DNA of 64,000 nucleotides from CAZPXZ01 sp965221505 (GTDB lineage: Bacteria; Pseudomonadota; Alphaproteobacteria; Rhodobacterales; CAZPXZ01). The notes below the pieces were generated by a model. The model was given only the letters and a program-made list of their open reading frames with translations. It searched no databases and was not told the origin of the DNA. The position numbers were made by a program, and so were the translations under genes. This document shows positions 53,837 through 62,274 of the stretch, one piece after another (the stretch's first letter is position 1; every line of letters starts with the position of its first letter). The stretch covers positions 1,302,001-1,366,000 of the forward strand of contig CBDCSI010000002.1 in the NCBI GenBank assembly GCA_965221505.1, given 5' to 3'.

Positions 53837-54418
53837 GGGTGCCCCGCATCGTCATCGAACCGCCTGGAGGATAGTCGGATTCGTGACCGCAGGCCAAAGC
53901 CGTACCGCGAGAGCCTCAGCCGCGATGCGGTCATGGCGGGCTGTCCTTCCCACGATTCGGGAGGTGACTCACGATCGTGATGGAACCCCGTGTCCGATGG
54001 CTATGCATCTCTGCACCGTCGTTTGAATCGAATTGCAGCGGATGCGAGTCTGGCAACGTCTGTAGCGGTCTCGGCCCACACGGCGAAAGCGTATCGCAGG
54101 GCCTTCACGTCGCGACCTCGCCCCTGTAGGCGATGAGGATGCGCCGTCGCACTCGCGCGGCAAAGAGGACCCTCAGCGGTGCCGGCGGAATCGAGTCTGT
54201 ACATGGCTGCTCGCGCCGGTCGGGATCCCGCCGGAGGTAGGATGATTCCTGACCGGTTCGCAGAAACCTCCCGTTCTCCTGCAACCGCTTCGATCCGCGC
54301 CCGATGCTCATAGCCTGAATTCCCATCGCTTAACACATGATGACACAGCCGAGGATGCGCCAAGCCCCCCTGGCTCCTTCCTGGACCGAACTTGCGAGAC
54401 CGATATTCGCTTCACAGC
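53837..54418. other. Non-coding or decayed stretch before the HigA-like gene
   Basis: The partner toxin of a HigA antitoxin would lie just upstream on the plus strand, but I find no HigB-like frame there. On the minus strand at about 54105-54190, APLRVLFAARVRRRILIAYRG vaguely recalls RelE/HigB strands, with the wrong orientation and frame breaks. I treat it as chance or relic. Confidence 0.4.
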
Positions 54419-54703
54419 ATGACGGACCTGAGTGATCTGAAGGCGCGCTTCACAGGAGATCAGGAATTCAGAGAGGAGTTTCGGCGCATCGACGACGATT
54501 ATGCGCGCATTGAGGCGCCGTTACGCCTCTGCACGGAGTCGAAAGGAACGCAGGCGGAATCTGCTCAGCAGCTCGGTACGACGCAGTTGGCTATCGTGCG
54601 ACAGGAAGACGGCCGGGTGTATCCACCGTTCAAGACCCTGCGCCAATTCGCCAAAGCAACCGGAAATCGGTTGACGGTCGGCCAAGTTCCCGAAGACGGC
54701 TGA
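54419..54703 (+). CDS. XRE family HigA-like antitoxin
   Basis: The ATG at 54419 gives 94 aa; a longer frame begins at 54392. It is an all-helical N-terminus (MTDLSDLKARFTGDQEFREEFRRIDDDY) followed by a helix-turn-helix at about 50-85 (GTQAESAQQLGTTQLAIVRQEDGR...FKTLRQFAKATG). This wording is common in HigA antitoxins that come second in a HigBA pair, but no toxin precedes it. The recognition helix is slightly eroded compared with standard members. It lies 40 bp before the IS66-type element, which separates it from the Gabija-like genes. Confidence 0.75.
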   Translation: MTDLSDLKARFTGDQEFREEFRRIDDDYARIEAPLRLCTESKGTQAESAQQLGTTQLAIVRQEDGRVYPPFKTLRQFAKATGNRLTVGQVPEDG

Positions 54704-54743
54704 GGGAGGCAGGGCGTTCGATATCCCTGACCGAGCTCGAAGT

Positions 54744-54761
54744 GTAACTGCTCACCCCCTT
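54744..54761 (+). repeat. Left terminal inverted repeat of the IS66-type element
   Basis: GTAACTGCTCACCCCCTT, an exact inverse complement of 57133-57150, next to target duplication CTCGAAGT at 54736-54743. Confidence 0.95.
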
Positions 54762-54785
54762 CGGGGCAGCAATGTGTTTGAGTAT

Positions 54786-56261
54786 CTAGTGATTTGGATT
54801 GTCGGTCGGTTTCGGGATGAGTTCGGTTGCTCTTCCGTTCAATGCGATCTTGGTTGCGGCGACGGGTCCGTACCCCTGTGCGGCGGCGGACTTGAAGTAG
54901 CTTGAGATGCGGCAGTAGTACGCGCCGAATTTGAAGGTTCGGAAGCATCCTGAGACCTTCTGTTTCACTTTCGCCATCCGAAGGTTGTTCTCGGACCGGT
55001 TGTTTGTGAAGCTGACATGGGGATCGCGCATGAAGCGAAGCACCTCGTCCTCGTATTCGGTCAGTCTCTCGTGCAGGTTGTGGGCGTCGGACTTGGCGAT
55101 GCGTCCTCGTTGGCCGCTCTTGCGCGGCGGGATTTCGGGCAACTCCCGCGCCCCTTGCGTGAGAATGGTTCGGTAGCGTTTTCGGATCGCCCGACATTCC
55201 TCCTCGGTCAGGGCCTTGGCCTTGCTGGCCTTGACCCTGTGGCAGGTTTCTTGCAGCAGCTTCGTCATCAGGCGCGCCCACCGGAAGCCGTTGGTTTGGA
55301 CGGCGCGGTACAGGTCGCGGAGCAAGTGGGCGCCACACAGAGCGTGGGTGCAGTTGTCGTAGGTGAAGTAGGCGCCGAAGCCGTCGTGGATCAGCACGCC
55401 GGCATAGCGGGGAAGGATGCCGATCTCGTTCGTCGCTGCCGTGCCACGCTTGCGATGCAGGAACTTCAACGTCAACGCTCCGTCGGTGACGACGTGGATC
55501 CAATGGCGCTTCTTGTCGACCCGCATGCCGGTCTCGTCGACGCACAGCGCCGGCCGGGTCAGCAGCGCTTCGACGGCGGCCCGTTCCCACTCTTCCAGCG
55601 CGCGATAGAGGCGCTCGACATAGCCGAGGCAGGTGGCTTCGGAGAGCTTGCGCCCGCAGATCGCCTGGACGAGGCTGACGGTCCGGTTCAAGGAGACCAT
55701 GTGGGCCACCAGCAGGCTGACGACGAGCGCCTGGAAGCCCTGGCCGTATTGCAGCGGTCCCGGCATGTCGTCCGGGAAGGGAGCCTTGGTACGCGTCCGG
55801 CAATCGGGACAGCGTTTGACCTCGGCGTCGACATGGCGTTCGATCACCTGGAAGGCGATGTCGAGCCGGGTGCGACGCTCGCGTTCGATCGCGTCCACGT
55901 CGCCCAGGTCCGCGCCACAGGCCTCGCAGGCCTCGACCGTGGCCGTCTCTTCGACCGTGACCGTCTCGAACTCGGCGCCGGCCTCCTCGCTTGCCGCGTC
56001 GACCGTCTCCCGGGCGGTCCTCGAACGCGGCACCGACGTCTCGTCCTTCTCGGTTTGCGACGGCGGGATGCCGGAGTTGGCGCTGTCCTTGCGGGTCGTC
56101 TTCTCCAGGAAAGCGACGATCAGAAGGTCCAGCAAGGAGAACAGGAGCCCGAACAAGGCGTCGACCTCGGGCGACAGCTTGCCCGACGCTCGCAACGCCT
56201 CGGCCCGAGCCTTCGCAGCGTCGGCCTCCTCGCGCAGATAGCGGCCGTTCACCGTCGTCAC
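54786..56261 (-). CDS. IS66 family transposase (TnpC-like)
   Basis: The 491-aa protein starts at GTG 56261 (GTGA overlap with the methylase stop). An N-terminal leucine-rich, coiled-coil-like part (LFGLLFSLLDLLIVAFLEK) is followed by a zinc finger (CEACGADL at about 113-120; CPDCRTRT at about 155-162). The DDE domain has CVDETGMRVDKK, VLIHDGFGAYF with the second Asp, and NNRSENNLRMAKVKQKVSG with the Glu. GAHLLRDL is also the usual IS66 wording. No stop or frameshift, so the element may still be mobile. Confidence 0.95.
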   Translation of the reverse strand: MTTVNGRYLREEADAAKARAEALRASGKLSPEVDALFGLLFSLLDLLIVAFLEKTTRKDSANSGIPPSQTEKDETSVPRSRTARETVDAASEEAGAEFETVTVEETATVEACEACGADLGDVDAIERERRTRLDIAFQVIERHVDAEVKRCPDCRTRTKAPFPDDMPGPLQYGQGFQALVVSLLVAHMVSLNRTVSLVQAICGRKLSEATCLGYVERLYRALEEWERAAVEALLTRPALCVDETGMRVDKKRHWIHVVTDGALTLKFLHRKRGTAATNEIGILPRYAGVLIHDGFGAYFTYDNCTHALCGAHLLRDLYRAVQTNGFRWARLMTKLLQETCHRVKASKAKALTEEECRAIRKRYRTILTQGARELPEIPPRKSGQRGRIAKSDAHNLHERLTEYEDEVLRFMRDPHVSFTNNRSENNLRMAKVKQKVSGCFRTFKFGAYYCRISSYFKSAAAQGYGPVAATKIALNGRATELIPKPTDNPNH

Positions 56262-56923
56262 GGCTCGACCTCCTCCGCCAGCATCGCGGAAAGCACCGCC
56301 AGACGTTCGCCCGGCGGCATCGCCGCATAGCGCCGCGCCCAGCTCTCCGCCCGACGCTTGATCGTCTGGCGCTGCGTGTTGGTGCGGCCCGCAAACCGCG
56401 ACCAGTGAACCCGGTCCGGGACATAGTTGAACCAGACCGTCTCCGTCACCACCGAAGCCTGGTTGTTCACCTGCAGCGAAACCGACCGCCAGCCGGCCAG
56501 ATGCGTGTCATACAGCCGCGAGGGATAGCCGGACACCATCACGCGGCAGTCCAGACCCTTCAGCAACTCCAGCAGAGCCACATGCGACGCGTCGTCGAAG
56601 TCGTGCCGGTAGCGGCGAGCCGAACGGCGCGTCGACTGCACATACGGCGGATCGCAATAGACCAACTCGCGGCCCTGAAACGGGAACGCCGCCAGAAAGC
56701 GCAGCGCACACCCCTGATGCAACTCTACCGGATACCCGCAGCGGAACTCCGAAATCGCGCGCGCATCCAAGTCGAGCCCGACGTTCCGCATCGCCGGAAG
56801 CTTCCTCCGCATGATCGCCCCGCCGCCGAGAAACGGCTCGATATACACGTCGTGAGGCGGCTGCAGGGCGACGATCGCCTGGCAAAGCCCCGAAGTCGCT
56901 TTCGATCCGTACCACGCCGGCAT
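56258..56923 (-). CDS. DNA adenine methylase (D12 class) carried by the IS66-type element
   Basis: An ATG at 56923 after GGAGCGGGGTTGTCG gives 221 aa; a TTG 6 bp upstream is in frame. It has the D12/Dam order: PAWYGSK at about 2-8, AdoMet motif I EPFLGGG at 29-35 and catalytic DPPY at 91-94, with a short recognition region between. It lies between the element's inverted repeats and overlaps the transposase by 4 bp, so it moves with the element. It is not close in wording to the methylase at 16963. Methylation may limit transposition or protect the entering DNA; this is inference. Confidence 0.92.
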   Translation of the reverse strand: MPAWYGSKATSGLCQAIVALQPPHDVYIEPFLGGGAIMRRKLPAMRNVGLDLDARAISEFRCGYPVELHQGCALRFLAAFPFQGRELVYCDPPYVQSTRRSARRYRHDFDDASHVALLELLKGLDCRVMVSGYPSRLYDTHLAGWRSVSLQVNNQASVVTETVWFNYVPDRVHWSRFAGRTNTQRQTIKRRAESWARRYAAMPPGERLAVLSAMLAEEVEP

Positions 56924-57132
56924 CGACAACCCCGCTCCAACCCCGCGCCAACGCCGATCCGATTCGGCTCCCGAAGGGTTGTAGGCTCCGCTCGCTACAT
57001 TGTCAATACCCTAACCCGACGAAACGAAGAGACCGCTCGCGCAAACGCGCTCCAACTAGCGAGCCAACGTCAGCCCGCAAGCGTGATACGACGAAAAGGA
57101 CAGCCCACAATGCCCATTGTCTCAGACTCGCC

Positions 57133-57150
57133 AAGGGGGTGAGCAGTTAC
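57133..57150 (-). repeat. Right terminal inverted repeat of the IS66-type element
   Basis: AAGGGGGTGAGCAGTTAC, an exact inverse complement of the left end, followed by the second CTCGAAGT at 57151-57158. Confidence 0.95.
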
Positions 57151-57279
57151 CTCGAAGTTCACTTGCTCAGACGAAGCGACAGGTGTGACCGAGCATCGCC
57201 TTATGGGACGTTCAATCGACAATTTTGCTCCAGATTGTAAGGCACGCCGGCAGCGAAAATGCGGTGGCGTCCGGTGGAC

Positions 57280-59199
57280 CTAACCGAACGAATTCCAATC
57301 GCGCAGGTTCATCTCGGCAATGAATCGAGAAGGCTTCCGAACCCATCCACGATACCGATTGGCGTGAGACACCAGCAGACGCCTACGAGTGCGCGTGATC
57401 GCGACAAAGAATGCTCTTCGTTCCTCCTCAAGCTCTGCCGGACTAGCGTTGGGCTTGAGGCTTTGCCATGACGGAAGAATTGACTCTGCGGCGCCTAGAA
57501 GCCAAACATCATCGAACTCGAGCCCCTTAGCTGCATGAATCGTGAATAGCCGAATGGCGTTGGCAACAGGTGGCGGCTCCTTCGGTCTGAGTGCAATTCC
57601 CTGAAGAAGTTCGTCTAATTCCGGCAAACCTCCGCGTTCGTCCCGAATAGCCCTGGTGGCTTCCTCCCACGCTGCCTTATCCTCCTCTGCGTCACTGAAC
57701 AGTCCCTTATCGGCAGCGGCTGTCGTCGGGAGCCAGTCGAGCGCTTCCGCAAGAACGCGACGCCAGTGTCTTCTGGACAGCACCAAACGGGAGGCATACT
57801 CGGATAGCCGCTTAAGGGTTCCGCAAGGCGTGTCTTGTGCGGTCAAGGCCCATGACTCAAGATAGTTGATGTCCAACGAAGCGGCCTCGGCGGCGAGCAA
57901 CGCGGCATCGAGCTCGACGCTGGCAATCCGATTTGCAGCTCCAACCATTCGTGCAAACGTTCGTTTGTCGGTAGGACGTATCGACAAGTTGAGCGTGCTA
58001 TAGAGCCAAACGAATTGCGGTGATACAAAGCTGCGCCGGCGTGTAGCGATCGACGCCGCAACGCCGGCATCCTTCAACGACGCTACGACCGGCTCAAGCA
58101 GTGCTCGTGTTCGACCGAGTACGGCGGCCTTCCGCAATGTAGATGGTTCGAGTGCCGCGACCTCCAGCGAAATGGCATTTGCTTCCTCTGCATCCGTCGA
58201 ATATTCCCTGATCCTAATCGCAGCCCCGGTATTGGGCAATGTAGAGACTAGCCGCTCCTTCTCAGTAGTACGGTCCACATTGTGTGCAATCAGATTATTC
58301 GCCGCAGTTACGATTTCGGGTGGACAACGCCGGTTTTCGGACAGTTGCATAAGTGCGGGAGAGAAATGCTCCTGGAATGAGCGAACTTGCCGGTAGCTGG
58401 CTCCCGCCCACTGGTAAATTATTTGATCGTCGTCAGCGACGGCAAAGACGTTTTTGAAGTCGGTGTCAGCAAGCGAACGAATTAGGCGATACTGAGCAGG
58501 CGTCGTGTCCTGAAATTCGTCGATCAGCCAGTACGGGTAAGACTGACGAATTCGGGCCGCGACCGCAGGAACGTCGTGTGCGAGGCGACACATGTTTAGG
58601 ATTAATCCATTGAAATCCATGACACTGTGCTCGCGCAGGGCATCCTCGTAAATTTCGTAGACGCGTGCCGCTCTGGCGCCCGACCTTGAGTCGCGGAAGC
58701 AGTTTGCAGCCCTTTCGGGCGTAATCAAGTTACTTCGCAGCCGATCTATAGCTCTGAGCCATCGTACGTCGTCGGCCGTAAATGGCTCGCCGTTAGCGGC
58801 GGCAATCTTTAGGGCATCGCGCAATAGCTCTTCACGGTCCTCGTCCTGGTCGTAGATCCCAAAGTCCGGGCTGAAATTTAGATGTGAACCGTGTAAGCGC
58901 AATTGCCGGGCACAGAAGCTGTGAAAAGTGCCGACTACAGTTCGCCCGGACAATCCTGGAACCAGCGACTCGACGCGTTCGCGCATCTCGTCGCCAGCCT
59001 TGGTCGTGAAGGTGAGTGCCAGAACGCGAAAATTGCGCTTCTGAGAGTCGTTAAGAATACGAGCGATTCGTGCTGTCAGCACCGTCGTCTTGCCAACGCC
59101 CGGTCCAGCCAGCACCAATGCCGCGCCTTGGTTCCATTCTACAGCCTTCAGCTGTGTGGGACTCAAGCGCTTCAGTGCGGCTTCAAACGGCGGAGTCAT
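57280..59199 (-). CDS. UvrD-like helicase, GajB-like subunit of a Gabija-type system
   Basis: The 639-aa superfamily 1 helicase starts at 59199. Walker A AGPGVGKT is at 31-38, motif Ia ALTFTTKAGDEM at about 61-72, motif II DEFQD at 227-231, motif III ADDDQIIYQWAGA at about 255-267, and motifs V/VI in FTIHAAKGLEFDDVWLLG and AITRTRRRLLVSHANR. It overlaps the OLD/TOPRIM gene by 17 bp. A UvrD-like helicase paired with such a nuclease is the defining Gabija arrangement (class 2 OLD). At 639 aa it is longer than the about 494-aa Bacillus cereus GajB I recall. Confidence 0.9.
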   Translation of the reverse strand: MTPPFEAALKRLSPTQLKAVEWNQGAALVLAGPGVGKTTVLTARIARILNDSQKRNFRVLALTFTTKAGDEMRERVESLVPGLSGRTVVGTFHSFCARQLRLHGSHLNFSPDFGIYDQDEDREELLRDALKIAAANGEPFTADDVRWLRAIDRLRSNLITPERAANCFRDSRSGARAARVYEIYEDALREHSVMDFNGLILNMCRLAHDVPAVAARIRQSYPYWLIDEFQDTTPAQYRLIRSLADTDFKNVFAVADDDQIIYQWAGASYRQVRSFQEHFSPALMQLSENRRCPPEIVTAANNLIAHNVDRTTEKERLVSTLPNTGAAIRIREYSTDAEEANAISLEVAALEPSTLRKAAVLGRTRALLEPVVASLKDAGVAASIATRRRSFVSPQFVWLYSTLNLSIRPTDKRTFARMVGAANRIASVELDAALLAAEAASLDINYLESWALTAQDTPCGTLKRLSEYASRLVLSRRHWRRVLAEALDWLPTTAAADKGLFSDAEEDKAAWEEATRAIRDERGGLPELDELLQGIALRPKEPPPVANAIRLFTIHAAKGLEFDDVWLLGAAESILPSWQSLKPNASPAELEEERRAFFVAITRTRRRLLVSHANRYRGWVRKPSRFIAEMNLRDWNSFG

Positions 59200-61111
59200 G
59201 TGTACCCTCTCGCAGGCTAGAAACCAATGAGACAAACTGTGTTGGCATTTGTCGCGCGAGCGCGAAATCTTTGGCAACACGCAGAGAAAGCGCCCGCATA
59301 TAGCCGGACTTATTGTTTTTCAGGATAGTGCGAAGTTCGTCTAATGGGCAGGTGAGTGCCAAGCGATTGCCCGATTCGGCGAGGATCTCACGCAACAGCT
59401 GTTCATGACCGTCACTAATGAGTTGACTCTCAAGCGTGTTGCCTAGAGGGAGTGAGTCGAAACGACGGACTAGATCGTCGTCCTCAAATCCACGTTTCAT
59501 AATCTCGCGTCGAGATTTCTTGCCTTCGACGTCACCGTCTACAATCATGTGCCAAGGGATGGCAAATGCGTCTGCCAAAGCGGGATAGATTCCAGCGTTG
59601 CCACTCTGCTTGAAGTCGATAACGGCTACGCCGTGGTCGTCGAGCGGCCATTGGAGCGCCTCTCCGAGCGCATGAACGAGGAGGTACTCAGTTAGACCTT
59701 CAACGAGAAGCCAGCGTCGGGCGAAGAAGATCTCGCCGCGCACGCGCCGTCCGTGAAATCCGAGGCTTTCTTCATCCTCTGTTGTCGGAAGAATGCGGCA
59801 CCGGTGTCGGAGGCTGCGAACTGCCTCGGCACGGCTGCTGTGCTCGGGGTCTCCTCGATAGCAATTTAGTAGGCGTTTGGCTAACTTCTCGTCGAACCAG
59901 GATCGCGCCGCGACGCAGTTGGTCAGTTTGTCCAAGAAGAATATTTGGCTGGCCCTTCCTTCTAGGAGGCCATCGAGACTGTCCTTCCAGGGCAGATCGG
60001 AAACGATGTGCGTAGGCAGTGACGAGACTTCAGTAGTGCCGCCCCGCAAACGAACCATCCTGATGTCCCGCAGCGGAACGTGCTGGACAAAGTACGGGGA
60101 GTGTGTCGTGACGATCTTCTGGCCCGAAAGCTCCTGCACGCTCTTCCATAGGGTGCGCGCCGCGTGAGGGTGTAGATGGACCTCTGGCTCTTCGATGGCG
60201 AAGACCGGTTCGACACCGGGCCTGTCTGCTTCGGCAAGCTGCTGCGACACGGCTGCCTGAAATAGGAAGACCACCGCAAGGCTCTGGAGACCTTGCCCAT
60301 GGTGACCGAGCGGCAACCAAGGGCGGAGCGCTTCGTTCCGCATAACGATGCCGGTTCTTTGCAACATGTCGTCGATGCCCAACGGTAGGGTATTGAGGCG
60401 AGCCGCGCCCGGTCCCTCTCCTATTGCTATGCGGGTTGCCTGGCCGACCATTTCGGCAATTTCGGATAGCTTGGGATCGGCGGCAACGATCCGGGCGTCG
60501 AGGTCCGCCAGGATCTCCATCGCCTCTGTCTCGAGCTCGTCTGGAATGCGGACGCTTTGCAGCAGGCGTCCCCAGCGGCTTGAGCGCGGCGTGAATTCTT
60601 TCGAGGCGTCACGGAGCGCATCAAGCCAGAACAGGGGCATGTAGGCAAAGAATTTGGACAGATTGATATCACGGCGATGCTCCTTCAACGGTTGGCCGCT
60701 TGAGTCTAGAAACTGCCATACTGGGTCGAACGTGTCCTTTTCCTCACTCCAGGCACAGGTTATCTGGACAGTCAGAAGGTTTCGGTCGCCCTGTAGCACT
60801 GTCATAATGTCGTCGAGAGCCGCGACCATATCGGGGTCCCATTCTCGGGATTGGGATTCCTCCATGACAAGTATAATCTTGATCGGCGGAAGGGTTCTGG
60901 GGTCGCTCTCCGGGTCTGGACGGTGAACGTCATTTTCGGTAAAGCCGGTTCCTTGCTGTCCCCAGCGGCGGGTAAGGAGAATTCGGATCGAATCAAGGAT
61001 CGCGGTCTTGCCTGCATTGTTCTGGCCGACCAATACAGTCGCATCGCCCAGGTTCATTTCTAAGCTACGAATTGAGCGAAAATTCTCGATATGGATTCGG
61101 CTGATGCGCAT
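59183..61111 (-). CDS. OLD family ATPase-nuclease with TOPRIM domain, GajA-like
   Basis: The 642-aa protein has an N-terminal ABC-type ATPase (MRISRIHIENFRSIRSLEM; Walker A GQNNAGKT at 29-36; GHGLQSLAV-like signature near 271; Walker B AIEEPEVHLHP at about 305-315; THSPYF at 336-341). A C-terminal TOPRIM domain follows: LLVEG at 468-472 and DGD at 525-527. This is the layout of class 2 OLD/GajA nucleases, which cut DNA when nucleotide levels fall during phage infection. The helicase partner overlaps its end by 17 bp. Two short genes precede it with 6 bp and 4-bp-overlap spacing. Confidence 0.92.
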   Translation of the reverse strand: MRISRIHIENFRSIRSLEMNLGDATVLVGQNNAGKTAILDSIRILLTRRWGQQGTGFTENDVHRPDPESDPRTLPPIKIILVMEESQSREWDPDMVAALDDIMTVLQGDRNLLTVQITCAWSEEKDTFDPVWQFLDSSGQPLKEHRRDINLSKFFAYMPLFWLDALRDASKEFTPRSSRWGRLLQSVRIPDELETEAMEILADLDARIVAADPKLSEIAEMVGQATRIAIGEGPGAARLNTLPLGIDDMLQRTGIVMRNEALRPWLPLGHHGQGLQSLAVVFLFQAAVSQQLAEADRPGVEPVFAIEEPEVHLHPHAARTLWKSVQELSGQKIVTTHSPYFVQHVPLRDIRMVRLRGGTTEVSSLPTHIVSDLPWKDSLDGLLEGRASQIFFLDKLTNCVAARSWFDEKLAKRLLNCYRGDPEHSSRAEAVRSLRHRCRILPTTEDEESLGFHGRRVRGEIFFARRWLLVEGLTEYLLVHALGEALQWPLDDHGVAVIDFKQSGNAGIYPALADAFAIPWHMIVDGDVEGKKSRREIMKRGFEDDDLVRRFDSLPLGNTLESQLISDGHEQLLREILAESGNRLALTCPLDELRTILKNNKSGYMRALSLRVAKDFALARQMPTQFVSLVSSLREGTHDSAV

Positions 61112-61117
61112 GGTCGA

Positions 61118-61477
61118 TTACCCCGCCCTATGGCCGGACACGGCGACGCGCACGTGTTCCAAGAATGCACTCTTCGATCCAGGGCATTCCACGTTAAATT
61201 TGACGGTCATGCCGACCCGGCCTTGTGGCGACGTCGTCAGGTGCGGAAGCATTTCCTCCGCGGCTCGGCCCGATCTCAGGCCTGGGCGGTCGGTATCGCT
61301 TAGTGGGCGTGGAGGTTCGGTACCTTGGAGCGCCTCTCGCAGCACTTCGGCCCCGCTTCCCCGCAGGCGGGTGATGGACCGCCTCCCACACCGAAGAGCA
61401 TGGACGAGATGGAACAGCAGGATCGCCTGTACCCGCTCCCTGTTCCTGTCGATCGGTTGAGCGAGCGGTGCGGTCAC
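61118..61477 (-). CDS. Small unrecognised protein (119 aa) upstream of the GajA-like gene
   Basis: A GTG at 61477 overlaps the preceding gene's TGA (GTGA), and the gene stops 6 bp before gajA; a TTG 12 bp upstream is an alternative. The product begins VTAPLAQPIDRNRERVQAILLFHLVHAL and has a C-terminal beta-like part MTVKFNVECPGSKSAFLEHVRVAVSG. Codon use looks coding and the frame is uninterrupted. I recognise no family. Its place in a tight operon suggests an accessory, regulator or sensor for the defence pair. Confidence 0.6.
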   Translation of the reverse strand: MTAPLAQPIDRNRERVQAILLFHLVHALRCGRRSITRLRGSGAEVLREALQGTEPPRPLSDTDRPGLRSGRAAEEMLPHLTTSPQGRVGMTVKFNVECPGSKSAFLEHVRVAVSGHRAG

Positions 61478-61731
61478 TTCTCGTCCCAATCGTCACAGGA
61501 AATCGGCATGTAGCCATACCGTGCTCGGAGTGGTAGATCGACGCCGTGCTCTTCCCCAAAGAGCCGCGCAAAGACCTCGGACGGCTTGGGCCGTTGCTCG
61601 GTCTCTGCAAGCCTCTCGGGGATCACACGAGAGTCCATTTCATCCGTCGACACGCCGGTCTGGCCTGTCTCTAGTCGTGACCGGGACTTGCCGCCAGGAT
61701 CGATGCCTCTCCTTGTGCTTTCGGTGCTCAT
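61474..61731 (-). CDS. Small unrecognised protein (85 aa), first gene of the Gabija-like operon
   Basis: The ATG at 61731 has GGGGGTGGACAGC before it; a TTG start 27 bp upstream is possible. The product is acidic and polar (MSTESTRRGIDPGGKSR start; DEMDSRVIPERLAE in the middle; SEVFARLFGEEHGVDLPLR then CDDWDEK at the end). It overlaps the next gene by 4 bp. It could be disordered at the N-terminus and helical later. No family is recognised. As the first gene of the operon it could be the regulatory or antitoxin-like member, but this is inference. Confidence 0.55.
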   Translation of the reverse strand: MSTESTRRGIDPGGKSRSRLETGQTGVSTDEMDSRVIPERLAETEQRPKPSEVFARLFGEEHGVDLPLRARYGYMPISCDDWDEK

Positions 61732-62274
61732 GCTGTCCACCCCCAGCCCAGTCGACAACTCGTCGGGAATCCTCGCGTATCAGCCGATGGTATCAGAAAA
61801 CCAAGGTCAAAGGCGCGCAGGGCGCATGGGATGGACAAGACGTGCACATTCTCCAGACCTCTGGCGAGACCAGACGGTCTCGCGGACATGGCCGAGCGCT
61901 GGATTGCGCCCCTGCGGATAGGCAACGACCCATGCCACTTGCGGTGATGCGAAGGCGTGGGCGCGGAATTCGGTGTCGTCCCATAGCCCGGGGACTGCGA
62001 TCTCCCGCCTACCGACTGCGAACTCCATGCGCCGATGGCGCCGTCCGGCGGAAAGGAGGCGTTCGCCCGACCGGCGTTGGCTCGGCGCCCGATCCCAGGC
62101 AGCGTTGCCGATCGGTCAACGCCCCGGCAGCACATCGGCGCTTGCGCGCTACGCTTCAGGGTGCAATTCTTGCGTCGTACCTCGCGCCCGACGCGGCGGC
62201 AAGCCTTGTACTCCGCGACTCTGGCGCCCCGTGCCAACCGGCGAGGCCGTTCGCCTCCCGCAAGGAGTATCACC
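61732..62274. other. Divergent region between the defence operon and an ABC transporter
   Basis: This must hold both promoters. Frames here are motif-free. I looked for a TPP riboswitch before the NMT1-like gene and found none of its conserved sequences. It ends with CAAGGAGTATCACC, a good RBS for the next gene. Confidence 0.4.

Larger units (their letters stand above)
54744..57150. mobile_element. IS66-type insertion element with a DNA adenine methylase passenger (2407 bp)
   Basis: Exact ends are visible. The terminal inverted repeats are perfect over 18 bp (GTAACTGCTCACCCCCTT at 54744-54761 and its complement at 57133-57150), and CTCGAAGT is duplicated immediately outside (54736-54743 and 57151-57158). 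GTAA ends and an 8-bp target duplication are the IS66 pattern. Inside are a transposase and an adenine methylase in one minus-strand operon. The paralogous locus at about 51143-51305 shows the same flanks joined without the element, confirming the insertion point. TnpA and TnpB of classic IS66 are absent. Confidence 0.95.

Noticed and set aside
53837..54418. A HigB or RelE toxin next to the HigA-like gene
   Set aside because: Only scraps in the wrong orientation and with frame breaks; no complete toxin fold or conserved residues.
61900..62274. A TPP riboswitch before the NMT1/THI5-like gene
   Set aside because: None of the conserved thi-box sequences (CTGAGA, ACCTGATC) is present.
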